A stretch of DNA of 64,000 nucleotides from CALCKU01 sp964607445 (GTDB lineage Bacteria; Pseudomonadota; Alphaproteobacteria; Caulobacterales; Maricaulaceae), in NCBI GenBank assembly GCA_964607445.1, contig CAZSKN010000012.1, forward strand, positions 1 through 64,000. Reading direction: 5' to 3'. A program made the translations under genes and the position numbers. This document shows, one piece after another, positions 11,501-22,500 of this stretch. Every line of letters starts with the position of its first letter. Position 1 is the stretch's first letter. Under the pieces are notes generated by a model. That model did no database searches. It saw only the letters and a list, made by a program, of their open reading frames with translations, and had not been told where the DNA came from.

Positions 11501-14500
11501 TCTCCAACGGCAGAGAACTCTGTCGTCGTAGCAGTCTTGACCAGCGTAAGCGCGGCCGTCTGCGCGCCGTTTACGGTGACTGTCGCCTCGGGTGATACGG
11601 TCGTCCCATCTGTCGCTGTCGCGATATTGGTCACAGACCCCAGATCAATATCGGCTTGGGTTACAACATCTGTACCCGTACAGCTCAGGCTGGCCTCGGG
11701 CACAAGGCCCCCGGCAGGCAGGCTCGGGCAGGAGACCGTGGCAATCCGGTCGTCCGAGACAACAATAGGTGTCGTTACAGTAACATTCCCCGAATTGGTC
11801 ACAAGATAGCTATACTCCAGCGTATCTCCAACGGCAGAGAACTCTGTCGTCGTAGCAGTCTTGACCAGCGTAAGCGCGGAACGCTGCACGGCCGGCAAAG
11901 TTAAAAATACAGGTTCAGAACTGGCCCAGGGATGGGTCACAAAGGCACTATTTGTTAAGCTGCCATTATCAAGATCAGCTTGGGTTACGATATATGTTGC
12001 CGAACAGCTTTCGATTTGCTCTGGCGCAAAATTACCTGAGAAACATACAATTGTACCGATTTTATCATCCGTGACAGAAACGTCGCCCGTCAAAGTAATA
12101 TTCCCTTGATTTGTAATTTCGTAATTATAAGTCAAAACCTGCCCAAGCGTTGCAAAATCCGGACTCGGTGACGTTTTGACAATCGCGACCGCCGGAGTTG
12201 CATCTACCGGAATCGTAGCTGATGTAGGCAGCGTCGTGAGCGCGCCGGAACTTGCCGTTGCGATATTTGTTACACTCCCAATGTCAAGATCGGCCTGTGT
12301 CGCAGCATAGGAGGCTGAACACGTCAGGCTGGCGCCTGGGGCCAAGCCACCACTGGGTAAAGCGGGGCAGTTCACGGTCGGTATCAAATTATCCGTAACA
12401 GAAACAGGTGCGGTCAAAGTAACATTCCCCGAATTGGTCACGAGATATTCATAAGTTGAGATATCCCCCGGTTTAGTGAAATTGACAACATTAGCTGTTT
12501 TAACCATTTCAAGGGCTGGCATCTGGCGTGCAGAAACACGGGCCTCTACCAATGCAGAGGTCACATTGCCATCACTAGCACTGGCCGTATTCACAACTTC
12601 GCCAATATCAATATCGGATTGGCTCGCGAAATCCGATGCCGTACATGTTATAGATCCCCCCGGAAGTAATCCCGTTGCCGGAAGGGCGGGACAGCTAATA
12701 GATGCAATCCGTGAATCCGTGATCGTAACAGGATCGATAAGTGTCACATTACCTGAATTCGTGACGATGAATGTGTAATCAAGGACATCTCCAGGGGTTT
12801 CATAATCTGATTGCGCGACGCTTTTTGTAAGCGAAAGCGCTGCGGATTGCGTGGCCGTTACCGTAACACTATCGGATGGCGAGCGTGTTGACCCGATGGC
12901 TGCGCTGGCAATATTTGTTATGACCCCGGCGTCTATATCATCCTGTGTCACGATATAGCTCGCTGTACAGCTAACCTCCGTATCCGGTGCAAATCCACTA
13001 GCAGGAAGAGCGGGGCATGTCACCGTATCAATTTTATCGTCTGATACTTCAAGTCCGCCATTTAGCGTTACATTACCTGAATTTCGCACAAGATATGTAT
13101 AAAGCACACTCTCTCCGGGCGCCGTAAAACGGGATTGCGATGCAGATTTTTCGATAGAAAGCTCTGCAGATTGTATAGCATTTATGGTCACAGACACGGG
13201 CGTAGATGCGCTGGAACCTGAAGCAGCAGACGCAATATTTGTAATCGAGCCATTGTCAATATCGGCTTGGGTGATTGTATCGCTGGCCATACAGGTGAGT
13301 GTGTCGGCGGGTGCCAGACCTGCACTCGGCAAGGCCGGGCATGCCACTGAATCTATTTTATCATCAGAAATGACAATCGGATCGGTCAATGAGACATTAC
13401 CCGTATTTGTGACAATATAGCTATACTCAATGACATCGCCAATCTGGCTATAGTCAGTACTCAAAGCGTTCTTAGCCAGAGATAAACCGGGTAAAGCCTC
13501 CGCGATTAAGGTCTCAGACACAGGAGAGGTCGTCGTCGTGCCATCTGTAGCTGTGGCAATATTTGTAACACGGCCCGCATCCAGATCCAACTGGGTCACA
13601 CTATCCGTTCCGCTACATGTCAAACTCGTTTCCGGCGCCAAGCCACCCGTAGGCAAGGCCGGACAAGAAACAGCGCTAATCCGGTCGTCTGAAATCCGGA
13701 TAGGGTCAGTGATACTAACATTACCTGTATTCGTGACCACATAGCTATATGTAAGCGTTTGACCGAGGGTTGAAAAATTATCCGGGCTACCGGCTTTCAC
13801 AAGCGTCAAAGCTGAGTTTTGTGTCGCCGAAACACTTTCAGAGACTTGAGGGGATGTCACATTGCCGTCGGACGCAGTCGCCAAATTCGTCACAAATCCA
13901 TTATCTATATCTACCTGCGTTACCGCATAGCTTGCCGTACAGGTCAGGCTTTGCGATGGCGCCAGTTCACCCCCGGGCAGCGCCGGGCAATTCACAGATA
14001 GAATTTTGTCATCTGAAATGGAAATAGCATCCGTAATAGTCGTATTACCTGAATTGGTAACGACATAACTATAATCAATAATGTCCCCCACCTGTCCAAA
14101 AGCGGTCACATTAGCGGTTTTTTCCAATGACAAGCCAAATGCCTGATCCCCAGTAATGGTCAAGCTATCTGTGGCCGGTGTTAAAATACCCCCGCGCGGC
14201 GTTGCAAAAGCAGAGGCGGAATTGGTCACAAAACCGGCATCAATATCGATCTGATTTACAGTGTATTCTGCCGTACAGACAAGCGATTGCGTTGGCGCCA
14301 ATACTGATGGTGGACATGTCACAACGGCTATTTTATCATCCGTGACACTCACCGCACTGACTTCGACATTACCTGTATTCGTCACCAAATAACTATAAGT
14401 CAGCCTGTCGCCAACTTCCGAAAACACTGTGTCGCCTGAGGTTTTTGCTAGTGTAAGTGACGGTGTTTGAACCGCATTACTTGTCGCTGTTGAAAGCACA

Positions 14501-17500
14501 GGAGGCAATAAAGATCCATCCGGCACATTGGCTTGTGCCGAGGCACGGTTAATAACTTCACCCGCGTCAAGATCAGCTTGGGTAACGGTATAGCTGCCCG
14601 CGCATAGCGTTGTTGCACCGGGCGTTAATACTGTCACAGGACACGAAACCGCAGCAATAATATCATCCGCAATCACAAGGTTTGATAATGTCGTCATACC
14701 TGTATTTTCAACATCAAATTCATAGGCCAGAACATCACCGACCGCATTAAAACTTGGCGCCAAAACACGTTTGTTGAAACGGAGTGACGAAACGGCATTA
14801 CTATTCACCGTAACAGAAGACGCTTGGGAAATAGGGGCAGCTCCGGCAGGCGGCGTCCCCGAAACAGATGCATTATTGGTAACAAACCCTGTATCAACAT
14901 CGGATTGGTTCACTGCGTAACTTGCTGTACAGATAATGTTCTCACCCGGTACTAATGTAGATTGCGGACACTCTACGGACGCAACCAAATCATCAGAAAT
15001 ATCTATCGCCGTTAGTGTGACGTTCCCAGCGTTTTCAACATCGAATTCATACGCGATAACATCGCCTGCATTCGCAAAATCAGCGGTTATAGCGCGCTTT
15101 GAAAATACGATAGCCGGCGATTGTATAGCGTTGACTGTAACGGCAACTGTCGGTGAAACAAGTGTGCCGTTTTGAGCAAAAGCCTGATTTGTAATACGCC
15201 CTAAATCCAGATCAGATTGCGTCACCGTATAATTTGCGCGACAGCTTTGCGATGTTCCGGGTGTTAAATTCCCGGTGATACAAGACACAGTCCCGATTTT
15301 ATCATCCTCGACATTTATACCGCCCGTCAATGTCATATTGCCGTCATTGGTGACAATGAATTCATATTCAACGCTTTCCCCAACAGTGGTAAAGTTACTA
15401 AACAAAGCTGATTTTACTAGCGATACCGAGGGTCTCTGACTCACGGGAATAGTTGCAGAGGCGCTTGGTGATGTAAGAGGTCCGCTTGTAGCTGAAGCCG
15501 TATTTGTCACAAAGCCCGCATCCAAATCCAGCTGGGTAACCGTATAATCAGCCGTACAACTCAGGCTGGCCCCCGGTATCAAGCCTCCACTCGGGAGCGC
15601 TGGACATGTTACAGAAGCTATCCGGTCATCACTCACTATGATCGGATCTGTTAATGTCGTATTCCCTGAATTGGTGACGACATAGCTATAGCTAGAAATA
15701 TCTCCCGGCAGTTCAAAATTGATAACCGTCGCTGTTTTCACAAACGCCATAGCCGGATTTTGAACGCCGGTAACCGTAACGCTGTCCGTAGCAGGAATAA
15801 GCGTGCCTGCACTCGGCGTACCTTGCGCAGAGGCATTATTTATTACAGACCCAAGATCCAGATCAGATTGCGTCACCGTGTAACTCGCCGTACACAAAGT
15901 GGTCGCTCCGGGAGCTAACTCGGTTACGGGACAAGAAACTGACGTAATTTTATCATCGGTCACGACAAGGTCACTTATCGAAACATCGCCCATATTAGCA
16001 ACAAGGTAGCTATAATCCAATAGATCACCAATATTTTCAAATATAGGGGTTAAAGCCTGTTTATCCAATGTGATCGCCGGGCTGGGCGCCGCGAGGCTGA
16101 CACTCTCGCTGGCACTGACANNNNNNNNNNNNNNNNNNNNNNNNNNNNNNNNNNNNNNNNNNNNNNNNNNNNNNNNNNNNNNNNNNNNNNNNNNNNNNNN
16201 NNNNNNNNNNNNNNNNNNNNAGCTCTGGCTGGCGCCGGGGGCGAGCGTGGCCGTGGCCGGTGTGATCGCCGAGAGGCTGCCCGCCCCGTTATGGATATCA
16301 GAAACAGAGACATTTGAAAGCGAGACATCGCCCGTATTAAGCGCGACATAGCTATAGCTTACCGTATCGCCCAGTAAGAGATCTGTGGTCACATCCGCCG
16401 TCTTGGACAATGTGATCGCCGGGCTGGGCGCCGCGAGGCTGACACTCTCGCTGGCACTGACAGGGGCCAGGCTGCCCTGGCTGGGCGTGGCCGTGACTGT
16501 GGCCGTATTGGTTATATCGGCCCCCGCATCAATATCGGCCTGGGTGATGATATATGTTGCACTAAAGCTCTGGCTGGCGCCGGGGGCGAGCGTGGCCGTG
16601 GCCGGTGTGATCGCCGAGAGCGCCCCCGAACCAGATTGCACATCTGTAATATTGACATTGTCTAATGTAATATTACCCGTATTCGTCGTGATATATGTAT
16701 ATGTAACGGTATCACCGACAGCAAGATCAGTGGTTGGTGACGCCGTTTTCGTCAAGGTCATAGAATTATTAGCCGTCGGGCCGGGAATAGTTAGCGTTCC
16801 AGAAACGGCCCCTAATGTACCTTCAGTTGGAACCCCTGATACGTCCGCTGTATTTACGAAAACAATATCATCATCAATATTCGTTTGCGAAACAGTGTGT
16901 GACGCCGTACAGGTCATACTCGCGCCGCTTGCCAATGTCGTTGTAGGACAAGATATACTTCCCGTGATAAATGTATCAGTCACAACAATATTGGTAATAA
17001 CGACAGACCCTATATTATTGACCTCAAAACTATAATTAATAATATCGCCCGGCGCGGAGTAAGATGTTCGGTCTGCCGTTTTTATAATTTCAATTCCTGG
17101 AGCAACTTCTGGTGTACCCGTGGCGTCATTACCATCCGTAAAAAACCAGAAATTATCGCCACGCGTCGTGTTACTCCCTGTATCATCATCCTGAATAAAG
17201 GGGGTTGTCCCGCCAAGGGTTAGAATATTTGAGAGTAGGGACGAAGATAAATTAAACCATGACGTACTCGTTTCTCCCCCACCTTGGTTTCGAAAACAAT
17301 TTTCTGTGCCAATTGTTGTTGTACCCGCAAAATTTGTTCGCTCAACAGAATTGGCCGGTAAATTAGAAAGGCTGGAAACTGGAATCCCGTTGACTAGGAA
17401 AGTTACGTCATCAAAATCAAAATTTCCCGGACAGGCATCAGCATCACGTACTGTCAAACGCGCATAGCCCTCAACTATAGATCCGCCAAAATAGGAGTTA

Positions 17501-17892
17501 CAAGACAAGGTTCCACAATTTAAAGCTTGCGTCGGGCCTAATTGAAAAACGGGTATTCCCTGAAAAGCCGTAGGCGTACCTGTACCTGCAAACCCTCTAA
17601 ACTGCGTCGATGGATTTACAAATTGATAATATATATTGCCATTCGCCCCGACAAAGACGAACATAGTCCCACCAACAGGCGGATATGTAGCCGGGATAGG
17701 GCCAAGCCCGCCTGGAACGGTTTCTGTAAAAGGTGTCGCCATAGCTGTCATAGGCATAAAGACAGGCGCACACAGGCTTAGGAGCATCGCTGCGAAGCCC
17801 CATATCATATGTAAAATAGCCTGTAACCCGCCTCGAAGAGACAAATCACCGGTTTTGTACTTACGAATAGTAATTAAACTTAACACGTTCAT
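11501..17892 (-). CDS. Giant surface protein, N-terminal part: signal sequence and tandem DUF7507-type modules
   Basis: This is the 5' part of the gene continued in 4289-11400. The preferred start is ATG at 17892 with AAGG 6 bases upstream; a GTG at 17919 is also open. A hydrophobic segment (LHMIWGFAAMLLSLCAPVFM) ending in AMA gives a signal peptide with a long n-region, as in other giant exported proteins. After a ~250-residue head domain come about 18 tandem modules of ~105-115 residues. Each has the pattern L-x-K-x-A...F...GD...YSY.VTN.GN...DD.I..V.CP...PG....C.A.Y.VTQ.DID.G..TN.A, typical of DUF7507/DUF11 Ig-like surface repeats. Most modules have two Cys. The product is predicted to be extracellular. 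With both gaps filled from neighbours the whole protein is about 4580 residues. Function (adhesion or surface layer) is inferred. Confidence 0.8.
16121..16220. other. Assembly gap (100 N) inside the giant repeat gene
   Basis: The flanks match the next repeat exactly: the 55 bases up to 16120 match those ending at 16462, and 16221-16275 match 16566-16620. The equivalent interval in the intact copy is 16463-16565, 103 bases. Both 100 and 103 are 1 mod 3, which is why the frame stays open across the N run. The likely true length is 103 plus a multiple of 345. Confidence 0.9.
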
Positions 17893-18286
17893 TAGCGACC
17901 TTGCGCAATTGATGAACACCTACCCTATGATTATTGGGTGAAATCTGATTTAAATTGGTGAAGGTTTTTAGTTAATGAATGGGCAAAGAATAAGGTTAAC
18001 CATTCATGTGAGGTTCATGTAAAATGTTAAACTAAAAACTACTCTATCCTATTGATATTAAAGTATTTTTTATTTTTTATCGTATAAATTGTTAATATGC
18101 TTTAGTTAAACTAACCCATGAGTTACGCAAAGGAAGCGAGCCCCAAATTCAACCTTATTAACCTTCAAAAATAAACTAGCCATAAGAACAGTAACCCCTT
18201 CAAAAAAAAAATAGAAAGGATTTGGTTACTTTTAGTAAGTATTTACATATCTTTAAAACGATAATAACGCCGCGAAAGGCCCGTGC
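17893..18286. promoter_or_regulatory. Divergent promoter region between giant surface gene and hxlR-type gene, with repeated operator-like words
   Basis: AT-rich, with no gene seen. ATGAATGG (17975-17982) and CCATTCAT (18000-18007) form an inverted repeat; TTCATGT occurs twice 11 bp apart (18003-18009, 18014-18020). GTTAAACTAA occurs exactly twice (18026-18035, 18105-18114), the second inside the palindrome TTAGTT-A-AACTAA (18102-18114). Poly-T/A runs at 18066-18080 and 18203-18212 suggest bent DNA or promoters. A GAAAGG 7 bases before 18287 is the ribosome site of the HxlR gene. Operator function is inferred. Confidence 0.45.
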
Positions 18287-18706
18287 ATGACCCAAAAAGT
18301 ACCGCCCAATATAGCGCCCTCAATCTTTTACAAGATGGAGCTTTGTCCGATACGCTCAATTGTGGCGCGCATTTCAGGTAAATGGCCGCTTTTAATCATT
18401 GCCCACCTCAGTTTCGGGAAACATAGGTTTTCAGAACTGTTAAATGGTATTCCCGATATTTCCCAACGCATGCTGACTCAAACCTTGAGAACACTGGAGC
18501 GGGATGGACTTGTAAAGCGCACAGTCATCGCTTCAATCCCTCCCCGCGTAGATTATGAACTTTCAGAAAGAGGATATGATTTTGTCCCCATTTTACAACC
18601 GATGATGCAATGGGGTCTGGAGAACCGAAAAGAGATCGAAATCTCACAAACCGCTTATGACGAGATACAATCGGGCTCTGAGAGTACTAAGCTGTCTATT
18701 GCCTAG
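18287..18706 (+). CDS. HxlR-family winged-helix transcriptional regulator
   Basis: A 139-residue DNA-binding protein. The sequence CPIRSIVARISGKWPLLI (residues 20-37), the FSELLNGIPDISQRMLTQ recognition region (about 50-67), the LRTLERDGLVKR wing start and PPRVDYELSERG are the standard HxlR signature. The N-terminal Cys (C20) is at the position which in redox- or aldehyde-sensing HxlR proteins can be a sensor residue; whether it senses here is not known. It is divergent from the giant surface gene and convergent with the Crp-like gene, so its targets may include the surface gene or itself. ATG with GAAAGG 7 bases upstream. Confidence 0.9.
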   Translation: MTQKVPPNIAPSIFYKMELCPIRSIVARISGKWPLLIIAHLSFGKHRFSELLNGIPDISQRMLTQTLRTLERDGLVKRTVIASIPPRVDYELSERGYDFVPILQPMMQWGLENRKEIEISQTAYDEIQSGSESTKLSIA

Positions 18707-18743
18707 ACATAGATCACCACAGAACATCCAGAGATCTAGGCCC

Positions 18744-19418
18744 TTATAAAACGGTTGTCTCAATAAGGTAATCCAGATTTAAAATCGTCAAGCTAGTCTT
18801 GGTTTTTTCAAGAACACCTTTCTTTTTTAACTGGGAAATCTCCCGAGAAACATTCTCCCGGTCTGTATTCATACGTTTGGCTAGTTTTGAAAAATTGGGT
18901 GGAGGCGAAATGATAATACCTATTTCGGTTTTTGGGAGCCCTTCGCACATTTTTACCAATTCTGCGCGCACGCGTTGCGATATATTATAGGACACATGTT
19001 CATATAATTTTTGCGAGGCCATATTAAGACGACCCGCTAATTCTTCCATAATCCAGATCGCTATTTCCGTATCCTGCCGGAGTAAGGTAAAAAACTCTTC
19101 CTTAGTCATACACGCAATTTGAGTGGGAACGACGGCAATGACCGTTGCAACACGCGGAAGCCCGGTAATGGCCGCCATTTCTCCAAAGGTCTGACCTGCG
19201 ATTAACTCATTATGCCAAACCTCGTCACCTTTAGCTGAAAAATTTGTGATTTTGACGCGACCCTCGAGAATAAAATACACACTGTCATCTTTAGACGCTT
19301 CGCTTAAAATAATTTCACCGACGCCAAACGTCTTAAACCGGACTAAATCGCCCAAAGTCGTAGACCCTACTAAACGCGCATCAAATGCCTGAAAACGGTG
19401 TGACAAAATATTCCCCAT
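18744..19418 (-). CDS. Crp/Fnr-family regulator with intact cNMP-binding motif
   Basis: 224 residues: N-terminal cyclic-nucleotide-binding beta-roll (about 20-125), long dimer helix (about 115-145) and C-terminal Crp-type helix-turn-helix (about 174-200, FSKLAKRMNTDRENVSREIS). The phosphate-binding cassette reads FGEMAAITGLPRVATV (78-93), with the Glu (E80) and Arg (R89) that contact cyclic-nucleotide ribose and phosphate. It resembles the PKA-type cassette, so cAMP or cGMP binding is plausible. There is no Cys cluster of the FNR iron-sulphur type. It lies 83 bases downstream of the P450-DyP gene on the same strand, next to a cyclase-like gene. I infer it is the receptor of a local cyclic-nucleotide circuit. 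Confidence 0.9.
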   Translation of the reverse strand: MGNILSHRFQAFDARLVGSTTLGDLVRFKTFGVGEIILSEASKDDSVYFILEGRVKITNFSAKGDEVWHNELIAGQTFGEMAAITGLPRVATVIAVVPTQIACMTKEEFFTLLRQDTEIAIWIMEELAGRLNMASQKLYEHVSYNISQRVRAELVKMCEGLPKTEIGIIISPPPNFSKLAKRMNTDRENVSREISQLKKKGVLEKTKTSLTILNLDYLIETTVL

Positions 19419-19501
19419 GCCTTAATTTAATAAGCCTAGGCCTATCCAAGCCAGAGATCAATATAGATCACACCTCATAATTTAAAGACACCGGCGTCAA
19501 A

Positions 19502-22500
19502 TCAATCCGGGTTGGCGATAAACGCCAAGGCTTGTTTACCCGGCATAAAAAAGTACCCGCCACCGCGCATTGTCACAAATGATTGCATGGACCGACAGCG
19601 TATATCCCGACCCGGCGCTTGAATGGTAAAGTTTTGATCCGTTCCCGCGCTTTGGCCTGTAATCGGGTCCACCTCATTGCGTAGCCCATGAAAATTCGAA
19701 CCAGCCACCCAGCTTTGTTGAACAAATTCAAATTGACGTTCGATATTCGCATTCAAACACATGAAAAAGATGCCTTCGGCTTTTTTCGTCTTCGGTTTGG
19801 CCGCGGCGATTTTGGAGTGTGCCCGTTTCGAGGCGTCTTCGTTATATTCCACATAAGCGCGACCCCGCCGTAAAATCCGGTGTCGATTACTAATACCCAA
19901 TTCAGACTCATCTTGCGGATTAAGACTATCGCGTGGAAAAGAGCGTCTGACATGCGACCCTAAAGGACAGGCATGACCTTGCGGATCTTCCTTTCCATAT
20001 AGAAACTCATTGTCTATCCGCTTGCCATTGCCCCGTTCAGCCTTGGTATTATCCGGCACATTTAGGGTCAGCTCCCCATCAGAAAGAGTCCCTGTCTTTA
20101 CGGGGGCTTTGACCAAGGAGTGGCCATTTTGCCATCGTCCCATAAGTTGAGCCTGATAGGTCAGCATTGCTTGATCTTGGCGGGCTTTAAACGCTTTAGC
20201 CGTTTCAGTTTTACGTCGCTTGAATTCATGCGGATAAAGAGTTTGCGCGACCTGTCGTGTGACTTTTTCAAAGGCTTGAGTATCCTGCTCTAACTGGCGA
20301 ATTACGAGATAGGTTCCATTACGGCCAAGATCACGTAACGACCCGTCTTGTCCGGATTGGAAGCGCGGAAATGTCAACGCTTGATCTTTAGCAAGAGCCG
20401 GTAAAAGATCGGCTTTATCGCGAAAACTTTGAACTTGAGGCGAGGGCGGAAAAAACCCGCGATTATCTTTATAGCCCAACACAATTTCGCCGGCATTTAA
20501 AACATGAATAGAGTTTTTGTATTTCGCCGCTTGTCGCGTGCCTCGCAAAACCGGATTTGACAATCCGTCCTTAAATCCAAAGGGTTCCGGGGCGCGCGGG
20601 TCCTGCAGGCTAATTTCCTTAAAACTTAACCCATGGGTTTCCAGGGTTTTCGCATGGCGGGCTTTTAGAGTCTCCAAATCAGTTTCATCTTCCGTATATA
20701 GAAGTAAGACCGCGAGACTCGGTTGTTCGGCCTGCCCCCAATGCCAATGCTCGGGCGCGTTCACACCGACATCTCCCAAGGCCCGCTGGCGGGATCCATC
20801 ATGCATACCCAAAGCAAATGCCGGAGGAAACTTTTTGGGTTTAGCGGGGCCCGAAAGCACTTGAGAGCCTGTCCACTGTGTATCCGGTGTCAGGACACGC
20901 CCATGACCGGCAGCGCTTAAGCCTTCAGATGAGAGCGCGAGATATGTGAGGCGGTCTTTGGGTTTGGTTTCCCCGAATGAAACGTCTGACTTAATATCTC
21001 CCAACCACGCCTTAAACCCAATGGCCTCTGGCCCCGCTTCAACAACCAAGCAACACCCATGTGTAAGGGTTTTGGCACCGCCAAATACAAGGCTTTGAAT
21101 TTGTTCCGTTTGCAAGGCCGTTTCTGGGCGGGCAACAGAGTCAAACAATTCCAGCCACGCTTCGGCATCGCTTGCATTATCAATCCGGGCCACCCCGTCC
21201 CGAATAAGACTATTGCGTCGTATCTGCGCTGCACTTAAGTCTGGATAGGCTGAATACCAAAATGGCGTCGGGCGCATTGACCCTCGCGCCCATCGTATAA
21301 ACCGGTCGCCGTCTTCCGAGCCTTTGAAAAATATATTCTCAGTTTCAGGATATCCGACGCAATGAGACCAAGCGCCATTTAAGGGTTGACCAACCTTGGT
21401 AATAAAGTCTTCAAGATAGCTTTCAAAACTGCCGTCATAATTGGACGCAAAGACATAATTATGGGTCTTAGGTAAATGTACCCAACGGGCAAAATGCACA
21501 GTGCCTATCGATCCTAAAAATCCGGGCCGCGTTCTTTGTTTCTTCATAGCCGTCAACATAATGGAAAGTGAAAGCGGCAATGTGACATTGCGTCTGTAAA
21601 ATTGCGGCAATATCCGCACAACACTCAGCATATGATTTTGTAAATATCCGGTATGGTTTTCCCGCGCCATCATCTCGGCAATAGTGGCGGGAGGTGTATC
21701 AGAATCATGCGGCGTGTTGTCTCGCTCGGATTTCGATAGCCAAACAAAAGCCAGACCCAATACCCCCCCCGCAAGTAAAACAAAGACTGGCAACATAGCG
21801 CCAAAGGCGTAAACAATGTTCCAAAAGCTCGACGAAACATGATCAGACCCTTCGGGAAGGTGGAATCCAAGACGGGCCTTGGGGGCGGTAAAAAATGACG
21901 TGATAAAGATCATCACAAAAACACCCACCCCTGATAGAACAAAGGCGTTGGTCGGTGTTAAAAGACGAAATTTTAAATCCGGAAAGCTGGCATTGTAAGC
22001 GGCCAGAGCGCCCATCACAATGAGTGTCGGGATTAAGGGCAGGAATATCAACTCCCAAAGTGAGGCGTATGGAAATCTATTGACCACACCGCCGACATAA
22101 GCCGGAGACCCCTCCCCGACGCTTATAAGATTGGCATCATGCAAGGTAAAAACAAGTCCTTGTTGCAAAGTCAGCCCAACCATCAAACTTACAATCAGGA
22201 AAAGCGCAATATAAGGTGTGAAATTTTTTTCAACCGCCGCCGCATGAGGCCTAAAGAGGTGATTATAAATAAATATCGCCAATACGATCGCCAATATAAC
22301 ACCCAATAGATAGGGCCAAAGTGTAAAATCCGACCTTCCTAAAACATCAGACATCCGGGTTTGCATAAAATCATATGACCCCGTGAAAAGCTGTAATCCA
22401 AGATATAAAGCCAAGAGACCAAACATATATCCGAAAGGCCTAAGCCCTCGCAATACGGGTGCCTTCCGGATTGTTTTAAACATAGCCGGCAAATGATTGG

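Larger units (their letters stand above)
10380..17105 (-). repeat. Tandem array of about 21 DUF7507-type coding repeats
   Basis: I count about 21 modules by their repeated Lys-Thr-Ala start and Gly-Asn and Cys-Pro motifs. Most differ clearly at DNA level, so they are old. Two neighbouring pairs are nearly identical in DNA: the copies around 11501-11880 (324-bp unit) and those around 16064-16620 (345-bp unit). These recent copies are where both assembly gaps lie. Both unit lengths are multiples of three, so gain or loss of a unit keeps the frame. Confidence 0.85.

Noticed and set aside
10380..17105. Dense DNA repeats suggesting a CRISPR array or non-coding satellite
   Set aside because: Unit lengths are 324-345 bp, multiples of three, and all units encode one protein module in one frame; there is no short repeat-spacer pattern and no cas gene.
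19456..19472. Second CRP site upstream of the Crp-like gene
   Set aside because: One half (TGTGATC on the minus strand) is good but the other half does not match TCACA; kept only as an echo of the perfect site.
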